DNA of 64,000 nt from Lunularia cruciata (Eukaryota; Streptophyta; Marchantiopsida; Lunulariales; Lunulariaceae). The position numbers and the translations under genes are program-made. The stretch covers positions 3,224,001-3,288,000 of the forward strand of contig OX419760.1 in the NCBI GenBank assembly GCA_948567375.1, read 5' to 3'. Position 1 is the first letter of the stretch, and each line of letters opens with the position of its first letter. Below are positions 34,301 to 45,309 of this stretch, piece by piece. Below the pieces are notes generated by a model. It saw nothing but the letters and a program-made list of their open reading frames with translations, had not been told where the DNA came from and did no database searches.

Positions 34301-35460
34301 AGTAATCAAGTTCCCAATAGGTAGTTTGTATCCTCTTATTGGGATTCTTTTTTTCCTTGATTATCACACTCCACAAACTCTATTTGGTGATTTGCCGAGG
34401 TTGTCCAATTTGGCAATAATAAAAGAAATGACTAGTTTATCACAATATTTCCCTATCTACAATGCCAAGTGGTCTTTGTTAGATAGCATCAATCTCCATT
34501 GGTGTCGGCTCGTCCGCTTTTGTGTAGTGTGGTGGTAGGTTCTATGAAGGTCAATGTCAAGATCAAGTTGTTGCAACTAAGGAATCAAAGCGCTCAACAA
34601 ACTACATGGCTTCCTCTAAGTGTTTGGGCTCCCACATGGCCACTTCCAATTTGGTGTATAACTTTAAACCCCTCACAAATTGATCCAAACCTTCACCCCT
34701 AGTATATCTAGAATTTGGATTATGGTGTTTTGGAATTGAGTGATGTAGCTTCTTATAAAACCAATCTTCTTCAATTTTGCCAATCTATCTCATATAATAT
34801 TTAAAGCTCTTGTAACATTTATAGCTTGGAAACACCTAATTATTGCACTCTTGAATTCTTCCCATGTCAAGATTGGCACAAAAACTAATGTTTAGCTTGC
34901 TCCACTCAGAATTGCAATTATAGTTTTGCCACTCCATCCAACTAGCTTGAAGCCAAGAAAATTTATCTCTGTTCATCTTGAAGATTTGTAGCTTCATAAA
35001 ATTTGTAATCAAACATAAAATTCTCCATTGTGCCTAGGAGGTTTTTGCCTTCAAATACCTTGGGCTTTGGAAATTTGATTTGCTCTTCTCCTTCTCAAAA
35101 TGATATTCTCTCTAAATGCTCTTGTCATTGATGGTCTTGTTCTTCCATCAACCAAGTAAGGTGAATGTTTTGTTGCATAAGAATGATAACTCTGGATATT
35201 GCTACCATGGTTACTACTCTATCAAACCATCTAAAATTATCTAAGTTAACACATAGATGCAATACATCCACCATTCTTTGTAAGTTACAATCAAAAGTAC
35301 CAAGCGTTCATCAACAAGGTGATTTTATTCAAAAAGTTCTGTCCAAAGCATGAGATGATGAACTACATGAAATGATGCTTGGGTAGTACATGGACACAAA
35401 AATCCTAATGTTTGGGGGAAATGTATTCGGTGGTCCATAAATTCAATCTATCCTATTCTT
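34301..35460 (-). pseudogene. Gag relic of element C
   Basis: The region between protease and primer-binding site translates on the minus strand into short gag-like pieces (for example FPKPKVFEGKN and NFMFDYKFYEATNL) separated by very frequent TAA/TAG codons. Position and length fit gag. No zinc knuckle is left that I can recognise. Confidence 0.55.
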
Positions 35461-35473
35461 GCTCTAGTACCAA
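35461..35473 (-). promoter_or_regulatory. Primer-binding site of element C
   Basis: The minus strand reads TTGGTACTAGAGC directly after the LTR end ...CTTTTACA. This is close to TGGTATCAGAGC, the site complementary to initiator methionine tRNA used by many plant LTR elements. Confidence 0.75.
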
Positions 35474-35966
35474 TGTAAAAGACCAAGGAGAGAATAGGAG
35501 AATGGAAGATTGGAGTGAAGATCACATTGGAACTCTTGAATGAGGGAAACTCTCCATGCCTAATATGAGCTTGGGCTTTGGTATTTATAAGGAACATACA
35601 AGGCTCTTGAGAAGCTTCCTAAAAGCTACCTTCTTAGAGTGCAAGCAAAACTAGCTCGGCAGCTTCTCAAGAAGCTTCCTTCTAGAAATTACCTACTTGG
35701 CATACAAGCTAAGCTAGTCAAGAAGCTTCCCATGAAGCCTTCTTCAAGAAGCCACCTACTTGGCATACAAGCTAAGCTAGCTGAGAAAATTTCCAAAAAA
35801 CTCTCTCCTAGAAGTCACCATTTAGCACACACATTGCCCAATACTTGGAAGGTACCAAGTAGCTTTCTAGATGCTTTTAGAATATTCTTATAATTTTTGG
35901 CTAATTTGGCCAATTTGTTATTTTATCAATCTTAACTAACTTATTTGTTAACTCTATATTGTTATA
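35474..35966 (-). repeat. 5' LTR of element C
   Basis: 493 bp. The left end reads TGTAAAAG (LTR end ...CTTTTACA on the minus strand) and the right end ...TTGTTATA, where TTGTTACA would be canonical. It is followed by the target duplication tatgg at 35967-35971. Confidence 0.85.
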
Positions 35967-36109
35967 TATGGAGCTTGTAACCAGAGTAGAGGGATTTTTC
36001 CGCACTAAGATTGAGGACTCTAGTGGTTGGGAGCATGACGTTATTGCTCCCATGGGCCCATTGTAGCAACTAGTCAATGCATCTTCCACTCCCACATCAA
36101 TTACAAAGG

Positions 36110-37170
36110 ATACTTAGGAACAAAAAATTGGACCCAAACTTATCAAAGGAGAAAGATGGAGAGTTTGGAGGTTCTTGAGGAGCTACACAAGTTGTTTGCC
36201 TTTAGTATGAAGGATTTGGGTGCTCTAAAAGGACATGGAATTTAGATTGAGATGATTAGTGTTAGACCAATTGTTTGATGTCCTTTCAAATACAGTGACA
36301 TGGAGAGAACATTGATTCAAAACCAACGTAGAGATCTTTTTGAGGTTAGTTTGGTGGAGAGTTTACATGGAGAGTATGCTTCAAATACAATGATGCCAAC
36401 CAAGAAGGATATTCATAGCAACTACATAGATAAGAAAACATGTGGAGATTACCATCTTATCAAGTGATAGACTAGGGTTGATTGGTATGCCATGCCTACA
36501 TCGGAAAATATCTTAGATGCTATTGGGTATGCAAAGGTCTTCAATATTTTGGATCTTTGAGCAAGATATCATTAGTTGCCAATCAAGGAGGAGGAAAAGT
36601 CTAAGACAACATTTTGGGTTATTGCTCCTCACGGTAAGGATCTATTCTATTAGTGGAAGTTCTTATCATTTGGGTTAAAGAATGCTCTTGGCAAGTTCAA
36701 GAGGGTCATGGACAAGATCTTAATAGGATTTGATTTTGCTATATGCTATATTGATGACATTTTGGTTTATAGCACTATTATGGAGGAGCATGAGAGACAT
36801 TTGTTGGAGGTGTTTGAGATCTCATGGACTCAAATTACATATTGGGAAGTGTAGATTCTTCCATGAGTAGGTTGAGTATTTGGGTCACACTATCTACCCT
36901 AGAGAACTTGGTGTTCAACATACCAAGATGGAAGCTATTGCACGTATTCCTTGGCCTGTGTATGTTAGTAGAGTGCAAGCATTCCTTTGGTTGGTGAACT
37001 TCTATTGCTGATATGTTAGAGGAGTTAAAGCCATTACCAAGGGCTTGACAAAGTTGACCAAGCTTACACAAGAGTAGTGTTGGGAAGATGAACAAGAGAG
37101 GGATTTTATAGAGCTCAAGGAGAGGTTGACCTATGCTCCTATTCTTAAGAGACCAATCAGAGGACAACCA
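36110..37170 (+). pseudogene. Reverse transcriptase relic of element A
   Basis: Landmarks match B: SMKDLGAL near 36208, the palm region IHSNYID near 36415, CYIDDILVYST near 36745, and VEYLGHTIYP near 36870. Stops and frame changes are frequent. The catalytic Asp pair is intact. Confidence 0.82.
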
Positions 37171-37560
37171 TTTTAGGTTCATATGATTGGAGTAGGTTAG
37201 GGCTTGGAGTAGTGCTCACCCAACAAGATGATAAGGGGAAGGAGTTTGTGGTGGCCTATGCTAGTTGATCCAACAATTTAGTGGAGGTAAACTATAGTTC
37301 ATATGACAGAGAGTGCTTTGCAATAGTATGGACAATCACACATTTTTTATGTTACCTATTTGGTAATCCTTCACTCTCATCACTGATCATCAACCATTAA
37401 AGTGGTTGATGAAGTCCGACAAACTTTCAAGGAAGCTTGCAAAATGGGCTCTGATTTTATAGGAATATGATTTCATGGTTACTCACATGCCAAGAGTGGT
37501 GAACTGTGATGTAGAGGGGTTGAATAGAAATCTATGTCCCAACCAATAGAATCAGACTAG
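37171..37560 (+). pseudogene. RNase H relic of element A
   Basis: Recognisable by GLGVVLTQQDDKGKEFVVAYAS near 37200 and YSSYDRECFAIVWTI near 37290, then the C-terminal VTHMPRVVNCD-type segment near 37480. Interrupted by stops. Confidence 0.78.
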
Positions 37561-38790
37561 AGCATGTTGGCATGGTGAGACAGATGAGGAGATGGTGATA
37601 GGTTGGCATGCATCTATGTTTCTATGTATATTTTCTAAGTCCTTGGTGGTATCTCTCTCAACACATACAAGAGGAGTTGTTGAGGTCATAGATCCACAGG
37701 GTGGAGATATTGGTACATGTTAGCAAGACAATCATGATGGATTATCTTTGCACTGGTGTTGTGTGTGGCAAAATTGGTGCCAAGGAGAGAGATTGTGTTC
37801 TTTAGCAAGCTAAGATTGGAGGGCAGATATCTTCCTTGTGTATGCAAGGATGGTAGAGTACAAGTAGTACCACTTCTATCCTAGAGTTCAGATTTGGTAT
37901 GTCATACTCATGAGGGACTAAGATATTTGTTATTGGCGGTGTGGTATGTAGACCAATGTATAGCAATTTGTTGCTCAATTTGTAGTTTGTGACCAAGTTA
38001 AGCATCTTGTAATGCTCCTATGCCATACTTACACATATTACCTATCATGGGATTGGTTTACCGTTGGAGTTTAGACTTTGTTGGACCTTTATCATTGACT
38101 GTGAAACATCATTGTTATATTTTGATTATGGTTGAGCACTTCTCTAAGTGGATTGAGTTGGTGGTACTTCCTGATAAGTCTAGTGAAGGGATGACTTAAT
38201 TATTATTGGATTGGGTTCTTAGTCAGTTTGGTGCACCAACTAAGATTTTGACTGATCAAGGTACAGAGTTCTTGGGGGAGTTTCAAGTCTTGTTTGACAA
38301 GGCCTTGAATGATTGTACTACCTCCCAAGATCACCTTGAGGCAGATGGCTTAACAAAGAGAGTGGTTCAAATGATGAAGAGAGGAATACATAAGTATGGT
38401 TTGTATGGTCCAATTACCTTGGTTGGCCATGTGCTATCGGTACAGCTGGCAAGCCTCCTTAGCATCGTTCTTTCCTTACTTTCTACTCTATGGACAAGAT
38501 CCAGATTTACTTGTAGCCATTTGTCATGATGTTATTGTAGTTTTAGACTTGGATGATCTAGACATACAAGTGACTACATATTCTCAATGGACAAAGATCT
38601 TTTAAAGAGTGATGCTAATAGCCTTTGAGAACTTAGTGATCACTCCACGTAGGGATACCTTATGCTATGCTACTATTCAAGGAGGAAGTCATAGACCCTC
38701 AATTTGTCAAATTCATCCAAGTGACTATGTATATCTACAATAGACTACACTAACAACATTTGATGTTACTACATGCTGTACTATCTTGAG
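37561..38790 (+). pseudogene. Integrase relic of element A
   Basis: The core begins RWSLDFVGPL near 38061, with the first catalytic Asp retained, unlike B. It continues VEHFSKWIELVVLPDKSSEG and KILTDQGTEFLGEF (38206-38529). The zinc-binding part near 37900-38000 is strongly decayed. Several stops exclude function. Confidence 0.82.
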
Positions 38791-39080
38791 AGTGCACAAG
38801 GTTTTGCCTTCTAGGGTCTTTGTCTTAGAAGGACATGATGGTGTTGTTTGGAATGATCATGTGCATAATTGTGTGCCATGCCACCTCCTAGACATTGATA
38901 GCACTTTGGACCCAAGCTTGGTACTTATATGTGTATGCTTGTGGTGTATGTTATGTGGCTCTTTTGGTGGAGCTACTACTATGTTGGTGTGTGATAGTTG
39001 TTTGAGAGGATGGCATATGGTATGTTTGACTCCTCCCCTCATGGTCGTTCCTTAAAGACAATGGTTATGACCTAGATATA
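38786..39080 (+). pseudogene. PHD-finger relic at the pol C-terminus of element A
   Basis: The plus-strand frame 38786-39055 encodes the integrase tail VHKVLPSRVFVLEG, then CMLC, CDSC and the HMVC-type His/Cys pair of the PHD finger, with the same spacing as B. The last Cys pair is lost: the segment after PLMVVP has a stop, and the CPRC equivalent is changed. Confidence 0.78.
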
Positions 39081-39259
39081 CTTGATATATAGCTAATTCA
39101 CCCTTTATGTAGTATAGATTGTAGATAGGAAACTAATGATAGAGCTCAATAGCACCATCTTCTTGACCTTTGCCTACCATAGGGCATATCATATACTTGG
39201 ATTAGATGGCTATTTAAAGTTAGAGGGACCTAACTGCCAAGTAGAGGGAGAGGGAGGCA

Positions 39260-39367
39260 ATTTTTGCACTTTAGAGTTCATGTTTGACTTATGTGTAAGT
39301 TGTGCTTCTCTAGAGTATGATATTGACAGTGATGCATGTTGTGTAATAATGTTATATGCACAATAGT
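39260..39367 (+). repeat. Internal 106-bp repeat of element A
   Basis: Follows the purine-rich tract (39245-39258) and precedes the LTR. Homologous to 39815-39920 and to both copies in B. Confidence 0.8.
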
Positions 39368-39814
39368 TGTCTTGACATTTGTAGAGCCAAAGCTAGCTTG
39401 CTTGGACGTTGGAGTGGTAGTGTTGGCAATCATAATTATTTTGGTAGTTGCTCATGGACTACTTTTTGGCAGCCAAATCTCATGTTCGGGGTATTGATCA
39501 CATGGTGGGACCAATCATCACTTGCACCATTTGCACCGTCAAATGTGCCATTAATAGTGCCATTAGGGATGGAGACCTAGGTCAAGTAAAGGGGTATACT
39601 TTTGAAGTGCATCTTTAGAGAGCTCACTTCTCTAATGTTGAGCCTTAGAGTTCTTAGTTATGGTGGATAGAGGCCAGCAAGAATCACTTGGAGTCTCTTA
39701 GCTAGAGTGGGTGTGGCTTGAGTGTAATCAATGTCCGGTTCTTGGCATATTTGAGTGAAGGATTGAGTACAGATTTGATTTGAGTGTGATTTGAGTGAAA
39801 AAATGAATTGATTA
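39368..39814 (+). repeat. 3' LTR of element A
   Basis: 447 bp, starting tgtcttgacatttgtag and ending gaattgatta. It pairs with the 5' LTR at 3535-3980, and both share agccaaagctagcttgcttgg-type sequence near the start. It is flanked on both sides by the 106-bp repeat. Confidence 0.82.
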
Positions 39815-39920
39815 TTGTGGCACTTTAGAGTTCATGTATGACTTATGTGTGAGTTGTGCTTCTATAGTGTATGATGTTGATAGTAATGTATGTTGTGTAG
39901 CAATGTATATACTCACAATA
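39815..39920 (+). repeat. Terminal 106-bp repeat of element A
   Basis: Begins ttgtggcactttagag directly after the LTR and ends cacaata, where B has CACGACA (two C-to-T/G-to-A differences). It marks the outer end of A. Confidence 0.8.
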
Positions 39921-39949
39921 GGATTGTGAGATCTAACTTATTGGATCCA

Positions 39950-40710
39950 ATAGAGCATCAAGAATTGTGGTGGACTCTCCACATATTGCACAATGTAAAA
40001 TGTGGATCCCTTATTTGTTATATGTAGAACCATATACATAGTGGTCTGGTAGGCTTGAAAGTGTTGGATGTGTTAATCCTAGTCTTAGGTGAGGAGCCAT
40101 GGTAGACTCTGCCAAAGTGAGCCAAAAGTCCTCCATCAAAGGAGAGGATTAAAGCCAAGCACCAGATCATTTCTCTCCACAAGAGAAAATCCTAGTTCTA
40201 TGAGGACAAGCAACTCAATGAGGCTGTTTGCAAGTGTAGGTGAGAGTGTGCATATGGTAACTATAATAACTTGAATCTTACTAGAGTCTAGGGAAACAAA
40301 GTCAATAAACTCAAGCATTGCTATGCATATGGGTATTGGCAATAAGCCACGACCTAAGATATGATTGGAAAGTATGGGAGACGTAATCTATTGTCATGAT
40401 AGGTGCCAATAGAAAAGGACAATCCTTGTCTAAGAATTTATTTGCCAATTGGAGGCCACTATTACCCATGCTCCTAGATATGTTGCAGGTGCAATCACCT
40501 CATGCAATATGAGACCACAACCTCCCATGGCTAAAGGGAGAGCTATCTGTAGTCTATGGCACTTGTTTGATAATTGTGAGAGTATGTATGGATCTAATAG
40601 AGTGGATAAGGTATGGCTCATGGTGCTATCAAAAGCCCACAGATGAGAAAGGAATACCATATGGGAAGGTATGTACGGGCTAGACAAGAGGCTTTGGGGA
40701 TATAACATTG
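39950..40710 (-). pseudogene. Relic of a non-LTR-type reverse transcriptase, C-terminal part (copy 1)
   Basis: The minus-strand frame 40708-40430 encodes a segment ending ALPLAMGGCGLILHEVIAPATYLGAW. This corresponds to ALPISCGGVGLLSMEETTSIAFLGSC in the better copy at 45.3-47.3 kb. The flanking minus-strand stretches at 40342-40136 continue the similarity weakly. No RT catalytic box is preserved. The call rests on homology within the window. Confidence 0.55.
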
Positions 40711-40839
40711 CATAAGGATAACGATGGAGTAGTTCACCTAGGTATTCCCAAGTGAGGGAGGAGATGAAACTAGGTTGTAGTTTGCACCAAGGTGTCTAAC
40801 TTAATGCACTACAAAAGTCATTTTCTACTACGAGAGAGT

Positions 40840-41260
40840 CCCAAACACTCAAACCCCCATTGGAAGCCGGAACTCAGGTGGAAAGTATGAGGGAACGAGT
40901 GCTATACATGAACTCCATACCTTACATATATGAGTATGTATTGTACTAGTAAACCCAATACTTCTAGATATTTGAGTAAGTATTGTGCTCATAAACCCAA
41001 GGCTTCTAGGTTGAGAGTGAAAGTCAATATGCCTCCATCTACAACCTCTAAAGGGCAGACAATATGTGACAATATGAGAGGGAAGGAAAGAAAGAACCAA
41101 TGATTTCCTTGGCATGTGCACTCACCAGATTCTAATATGTATATCTTAAAAGGGAAGGAAAAAGACACGCCAAGGATCTCCTTGGCATGTGCACTCAACA
41201 GATACCAGCAGTGTGATTCTCGAGTAACAATATAACAGGGTGACTCCAGTGACAATACAA
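40840..41260. repeat. Short local duplications
   Basis: Two short units are each present twice: one contains 'tgagtatgtattgtact' or 'tgagtaagtattgtgct', the other 'cttggcatgtgcactca'. No gene is seen. The stretch marks the transition from repeats to the gene island. Confidence 0.65.
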
Positions 41261-42603
41261 TAAATAAATGTGTTTCAATGTGAAGTAGCTTTTTCTGTTT
41301 AGTTTAGTGTCAAAGGAAGTCTTTACTGACCTGACCGACATGGACGATTACAAGTCTTGACTGAAGAAACCGTTCACCACGAGTTCCATTACACCACTCG
41401 AAACTGCTTAAGTTTTGATTGATCCCACTCGGTTCTATAATAGTGTCCTCCGAGGAAGAAGTTTCTGTTTACGGTGGGAGGAAGTTTGAAGAAAGAACTG
41501 GACATGAGAGACCGATTAGTGCATTGAGGACATGAAACATGATAAACGAATGTCATGCGATTGTTTGTTTCAAGAGATGTCTGTACCGACTCACTGCAAA
41601 TGTAGAAACGAAGGAGAATGGATAGTATTCATCTCTGGGTATTCATCTATGGGAAGCTCTGGCAAATCGAGAATGGTGATCGAGTTGCATCCTACTATGA
41701 CTTCCGAAGTAGATCCAACTTTAATGTTATTTGACAAGACTTAAAACAGAAGGTGATCGCCAGTCGAGAGGATCTGAAAATTTCGAGGCGATGGGACTGA
41801 GCTAGGCATCTCATCGTCGTCGAACTGTGCGGTGACTGCTGATCCTGATCAGTCAGAACCAATTGAAACTGTAGGTCGAATAAAAAATCTCAGACAGCTA
41901 GCTCCGGTTATCTCAGGACTCTGCATCCTCTAAAGTGTTCACCGGATACGTTATATCCGCATGTCGAAGTGAACAGAAGGCTCCTAGTGGTGCCTGTTTC
42001 TACGGGTACGGGCCGACGTCGTGGTCCGCACCTTGTGGGCGTTCTTTATTCTAGTGATTCTTGACATTTACAGTCCTCGGCCACTTTGGCTGTTAAGAAG
42101 CGAAATTACTGGTAATGATTGTTCTTTGAGCGGTGGCCAATCAATCAAAACTTGAAAGGTTCGATCAGAGAGAACGCGCAGAGAAGGCTCGTTGTCGAGT
42201 CACCTGGTCTTCTAGCCTGGTCGCTTCATGCCTGATATTATCCGAGAGACGTAATGGTCTCGAGAACCTTGCCAATCCACTACACAAACGCCACGTCGTG
42301 GCATGCGCGAAGTGACTCCCAATACATTGTGTACTGCAGTCGAATCAAAATCGAAGTCGAAGAACCCCCCCTAGCCTTTCCTACTGTCTGAAATTTTGTC
42401 AGCCTTCGTTGTTTCCGCTTGTATGCTAACAGACATATTTCGTCCGTGACCTGAAGAGCACCGTCCAATATACTGTCGGTAACGTACAGCAATGTCGAGA
42501 AGCAAAGCAAGCCTGTCCTGATCGTGTACATTTGAATATTGAACTCAAATATAGAAACTTCGTTGGTCTACGAGAACGATAACGAAAAGCTTGATTGACG
42601 GGG
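41261..42603. other. Gene-island spacer upstream of the HNMT-like gene
   Basis: About 1.3 kb, visibly richer in G+C and CpG than the retrotransposon nest. It probably holds the promoter and 5' UTR of the gene at 42604. No clear TATA box or second gene was identified. The plus-strand frame at 41532-41744 has no recognisable domain. Confidence 0.4.
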
Positions 42604-43515
42604 ATGCAAGGAGTTGCAATGGATCTTCCGATGGGGCGGCAGTCTTCGTCAAGCATGACGGATTTTCAGAAGCTACCACCGATGAGCGAGTCTCCTTCTT
42701 ATCATTCAGAATGCTACGACGCTTTTCTCAAGGCCTGTCCGCGTCCGGAGCGCGATCGTTTAGCTTACTTGAGACGAACTGTTCCCGCCTTTCTAACATC
42801 TGCAGAGTTGGCAGCGGTAGCAGATGACGATCAAGGTCCTCTGAGAATTCTCAGCCTTGGGACACGAAATGGCGAGTTCGACACCTGGTTCATTAACAAC
42901 CTTCTTGTGAATCAAGCGAGTAGTAGGCCTATCCATTATGATGCAGTGGAACCAGACGTGACCCTTTTTGAGAAATTTGCGTCTAGGTTGAAGGAGAATC
43001 CAATTCCGGGAGTCTTCCTGCACCAGAGCACATTTGAGGAGTTCAAACCCTCGATGAGATATGATCTTGTGCTCATAGCCCATTCTCTCCATGTGCTTCC
43101 TCGAGGTATTTTGAGCATTGTTCTTGACTCGTATCTCGTCCCCGAGGCATGGGGACTGGTCGTGGTCTTGCATTCCTCCCTTGCGGGGATCGCCGGAGTT
43201 TACAGGAGCTTTGGAGTTCGGGGCCTCAACTCAGTAATTTTGGTAGACGAACTAGACAGATTGGATCCACAGCTTTCTTGTCACGAGATGGTTAGTGTCA
43301 ACCGGTGGATGGATGTGGAAGAGTGTTTTCATGAGAAGGACAGCTTGAACTTGAAGCTGCTTGGGTTCTGCGTGGGGAAGGATCTGCGGAACGCGGACCC
43401 TGATGTCTTGGAGAGAATACGAAAGCAGATTGCCACTCAAGCCATGATGCGGAAAGGCAGAAGACACCTGTGGGAACCAGATGCCATTGCCATTGTGTAC
43501 AGGAACTTGAAATGA
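42604..43515 (+). CDS. Histamine N-methyltransferase-like SAM-dependent methyltransferase
   Basis: An intronless 303-residue ORF from the first ATG. A TTG-led extension 9 bp upstream was not used. The fold is class I methyltransferase. Motif I is ILSLGTRNGEFD (residues 82-93), and the acidic residue after beta-2 is in YDAVEPD (about 112-118). Then come VFLHQSTFEEF, the DLVLIAHSLHVLP segment that in HNMT aligns with FIHMIQMLYYV, and a C-terminal DAIAIVYRNL strand. Length and order fit the HNMT family (human enzyme about 292 residues), which methylates histamine in animals. Its plant substrate is unknown and need not be histamine. No signal peptide or membrane segment is seen, so cytosolic. Base composition is unlike the surrounding repeats and the frame is intact, which suggests a live gene. 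A decayed motif-I duplicate lies at 44219. Confidence 0.8.
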   Translation: MQGVAMDLPMGRQSSSSMTDFQKLPPMSESPSYHSECYDAFLKACPRPERDRLAYLRRTVPAFLTSAELAAVADDDQGPLRILSLGTRNGEFDTWFINNLLVNQASSRPIHYDAVEPDVTLFEKFASRLKENPIPGVFLHQSTFEEFKPSMRYDLVLIAHSLHVLPRGILSIVLDSYLVPEAWGLVVVLHSSLAGIAGVYRSFGVRGLNSVILVDELDRLDPQLSCHEMVSVNRWMDVEECFHEKDSLNLKLLGFCVGKDLRNADPDVLERIRKQIATQAMMRKGRRHLWEPDAIAIVYRNLK

Positions 43516-45300
43516 GAACCCTATCCGAAGGGTGGGGAGAGCTCTTGAATGCTGAAGCTGGCTGTCCAATCACTAAAGTCTCACTGGCTCATCTTACGTA
43601 CGTCATCTCAGTTTTTGCTACAGGGGGAAACACAACAGACGCAACTTTGGCTGGAAATGTGAAGATCTGACATACTTGTTTTAAGGCCAAGGGAGCAGTG
43701 GATGAAGTTATTTCGATGGGATTTGTGATATGTTTGCCTAAAACTACAAGTGAATGCAGACAGTAGCTGTCATAGTACATATCTAGATCGTCTACTCTCA
43801 AAACTATCAGTGACGGTCTGAGATGCACTCTTGACACAGACGCGCGAAGCACAAACTGATCGCTGGAATCCACAAGATCTGACGAATTTACCTTGAAACC
43901 AAGAGTAGAGAAACCGGATTGTTGTGCAGTGTGTATAAATCATAGTTCCATGTTTTGAGGATATGCCTGCTAAATTTTTGTAGCTGTTATGAATATACTG
44001 ACTTCGCTTTTCATTTGAATAAGCCTCGATCAAGTTATGAGCCGCAAGATTTTTAATCAAAGAACAGGTCTCTAAGCCTTTTGACTTCTTATCTCTGCTG
44101 AGCATTAGTTGAATTCTCCACTGTCGCTTCACCGTAGCTTCTACCTTTAGTCGGCTTATTGGATTTGGAGCAATATTTGTTTCACAAAAATTTACAACCT
44201 AGCTTCTACAAGCTGGTAAGTTTCTGAGCCTTGGTACTTGAAATGGCGAGTTTGACACCTTGTATATTTACACCGTAACTTAAAACCATTTACGGGCCAT
44301 ATCAAGACAGTGATGAGAGCGGCTGCTGGTCAAATCAGAACTGTTGTAGATACCAAAACAGTGCCTGAGGGTTCAGTTGGTTGAGAGAATTGGATATAAC
44401 TGGAGTATAATTGAACGGGTTCATGACTCCCATGTGCTTTTATGGAAACGGATTTTTGATTAGGTGGAAGGAAGAAGTTTTTCACAAACGAGGAGATGTT
44501 TTAGCTTTCGGTTCTTGAAGGAATAGTGAACCGTTTCAGGATAGTGATTCTGCTTGATAATAAAACAGTTTCAGAAATAGTATCCGAGAAAGGTTCCCTG
44601 CAATGATCAAATGTTTGAATTAGGCAGGTAGGAGGGAACAGGTTGTTCAAGTAGAGCTCGTACCTAGGACTTTGATTTTGATATGTAGCCCACGTTCACA
44701 CACTAGTTCAGACACTAGTCAGGATACAAGTCTATTATGGTTCCAATTTTGAAGAGCTAGGTTGTGCAAGTAGAGTTTCAGCTTTCTGCTTGAAGAGTTT
44801 GCGGTATGTTGTCTATAATATTCACAGCATAGCTTCTCTGCTTAGAAGACATAGTTACCGAGAGTGTGGGAGCCAAGAAATTCCATTAGAGCCCATAAGC
44901 AAGATATTAATACTGACCTTTACTCCCATGTTTCTCGAAGTAAGGCCCGAAGCTAGGTGATGTTGGCCCTTGCAGACACTATTTCTTTCATTAGTAGAAG
45001 ACTCTAACCTCCGTTGTGCTCATGTCTGTACTAATGTTGAGACAAACGACAAGATTTGGAGCAGATATGGTTAGTCAGAAGTGAGGTCAGTATGGATGTC
45101 ATGCATGCAGTGTTCAAGTTAGAACTGGTGCCCGGAGGGGCGAATCCATGAAGGTCTTTCATATTGCCAGTTGAAAGCTTGTAGATTTAAACTCTCAAAA
45201 CGAAAGAGCAATTTTCATTCGCCTGTTGGCCGTCGCTGATGATCCAAAATGGTCTTCCGTTCAGGAAAGTTGATTAGATCAGACATTTGAGAGAAAGAGG
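43516..45300. other. Spacer downstream of the HNMT-like gene
   Basis: Holds the presumed 3' UTR and a short HNMT-like fragment (listed separately). The rest shows no gene. Minus-strand open stretches at 43873-43589 and 44132-43770 have no recognisable domain. Confidence 0.4.
44219..44277 (+). pseudogene. Fragment duplicate of the HNMT-like motif I
   Basis: The bases 'gagccttggtacttgaaatggcgagtttgacacctt' closely match 42852-42890 of the intact gene, where the reading is SLGTRNGEFDTW. Here the Arg codon has become TGA. Similarity fades on both sides. It is a small dead duplicate, not an exon. Confidence 0.75.
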
Positions 45301-45309
45301 CGACCGCGT

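Larger units (their letters stand above)
18924..35966 (-). mobile_element. Element C: Ty3/Gypsy-type retrotransposon, decayed, with nested insertions
   Basis: A minus-strand element bounded by related LTRs and a perfect 5-bp target duplication. The order on the minus strand is 5' LTR (35966-35474), primer-binding site, gag relic (about 35400-34300), protease (about 34220), RT (about 32280-31600), RNase H (about 31400-30930), integrase (about 29800-29000), a long 3' region, then the 3' LTR. Its RT box reads EVFID followed by Asn where Asp is expected. It has neither the methyltransferase nor the PHD module of A/B and belongs to a different Gypsy lineage. A Tat/Athila-like RT is possible but not established. 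Confidence 0.82.
35972..39920 (+). mobile_element. Element A, third fragment (RT to 3' end)
   Basis: The plus-strand remainder of A after insertion C: linker, RT, RNase H, integrase, PHD, 106-bp repeat, LTR and 106-bp repeat. It is collinear with B from about 8345 down to 4288. The right flank ggat (39921-39924) differs by one transition from agat at the left end of A (3531-3534). Confidence 0.82.

Noticed and set aside
41532..41744. Plus-strand ORF with a 'DPTLMLFDKT' tail faintly like the HNMT 'EPDVTLFEKF' stretch
   Set aside because: The similarity is limited to a few residues with no motif I or other support; likely chance.
42595..42603. TTG-led start extending the HNMT-like ORF by three codons
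   Set aside because: TTG is not a usual start in plants; the in-frame ATG at 42604 is adequate.
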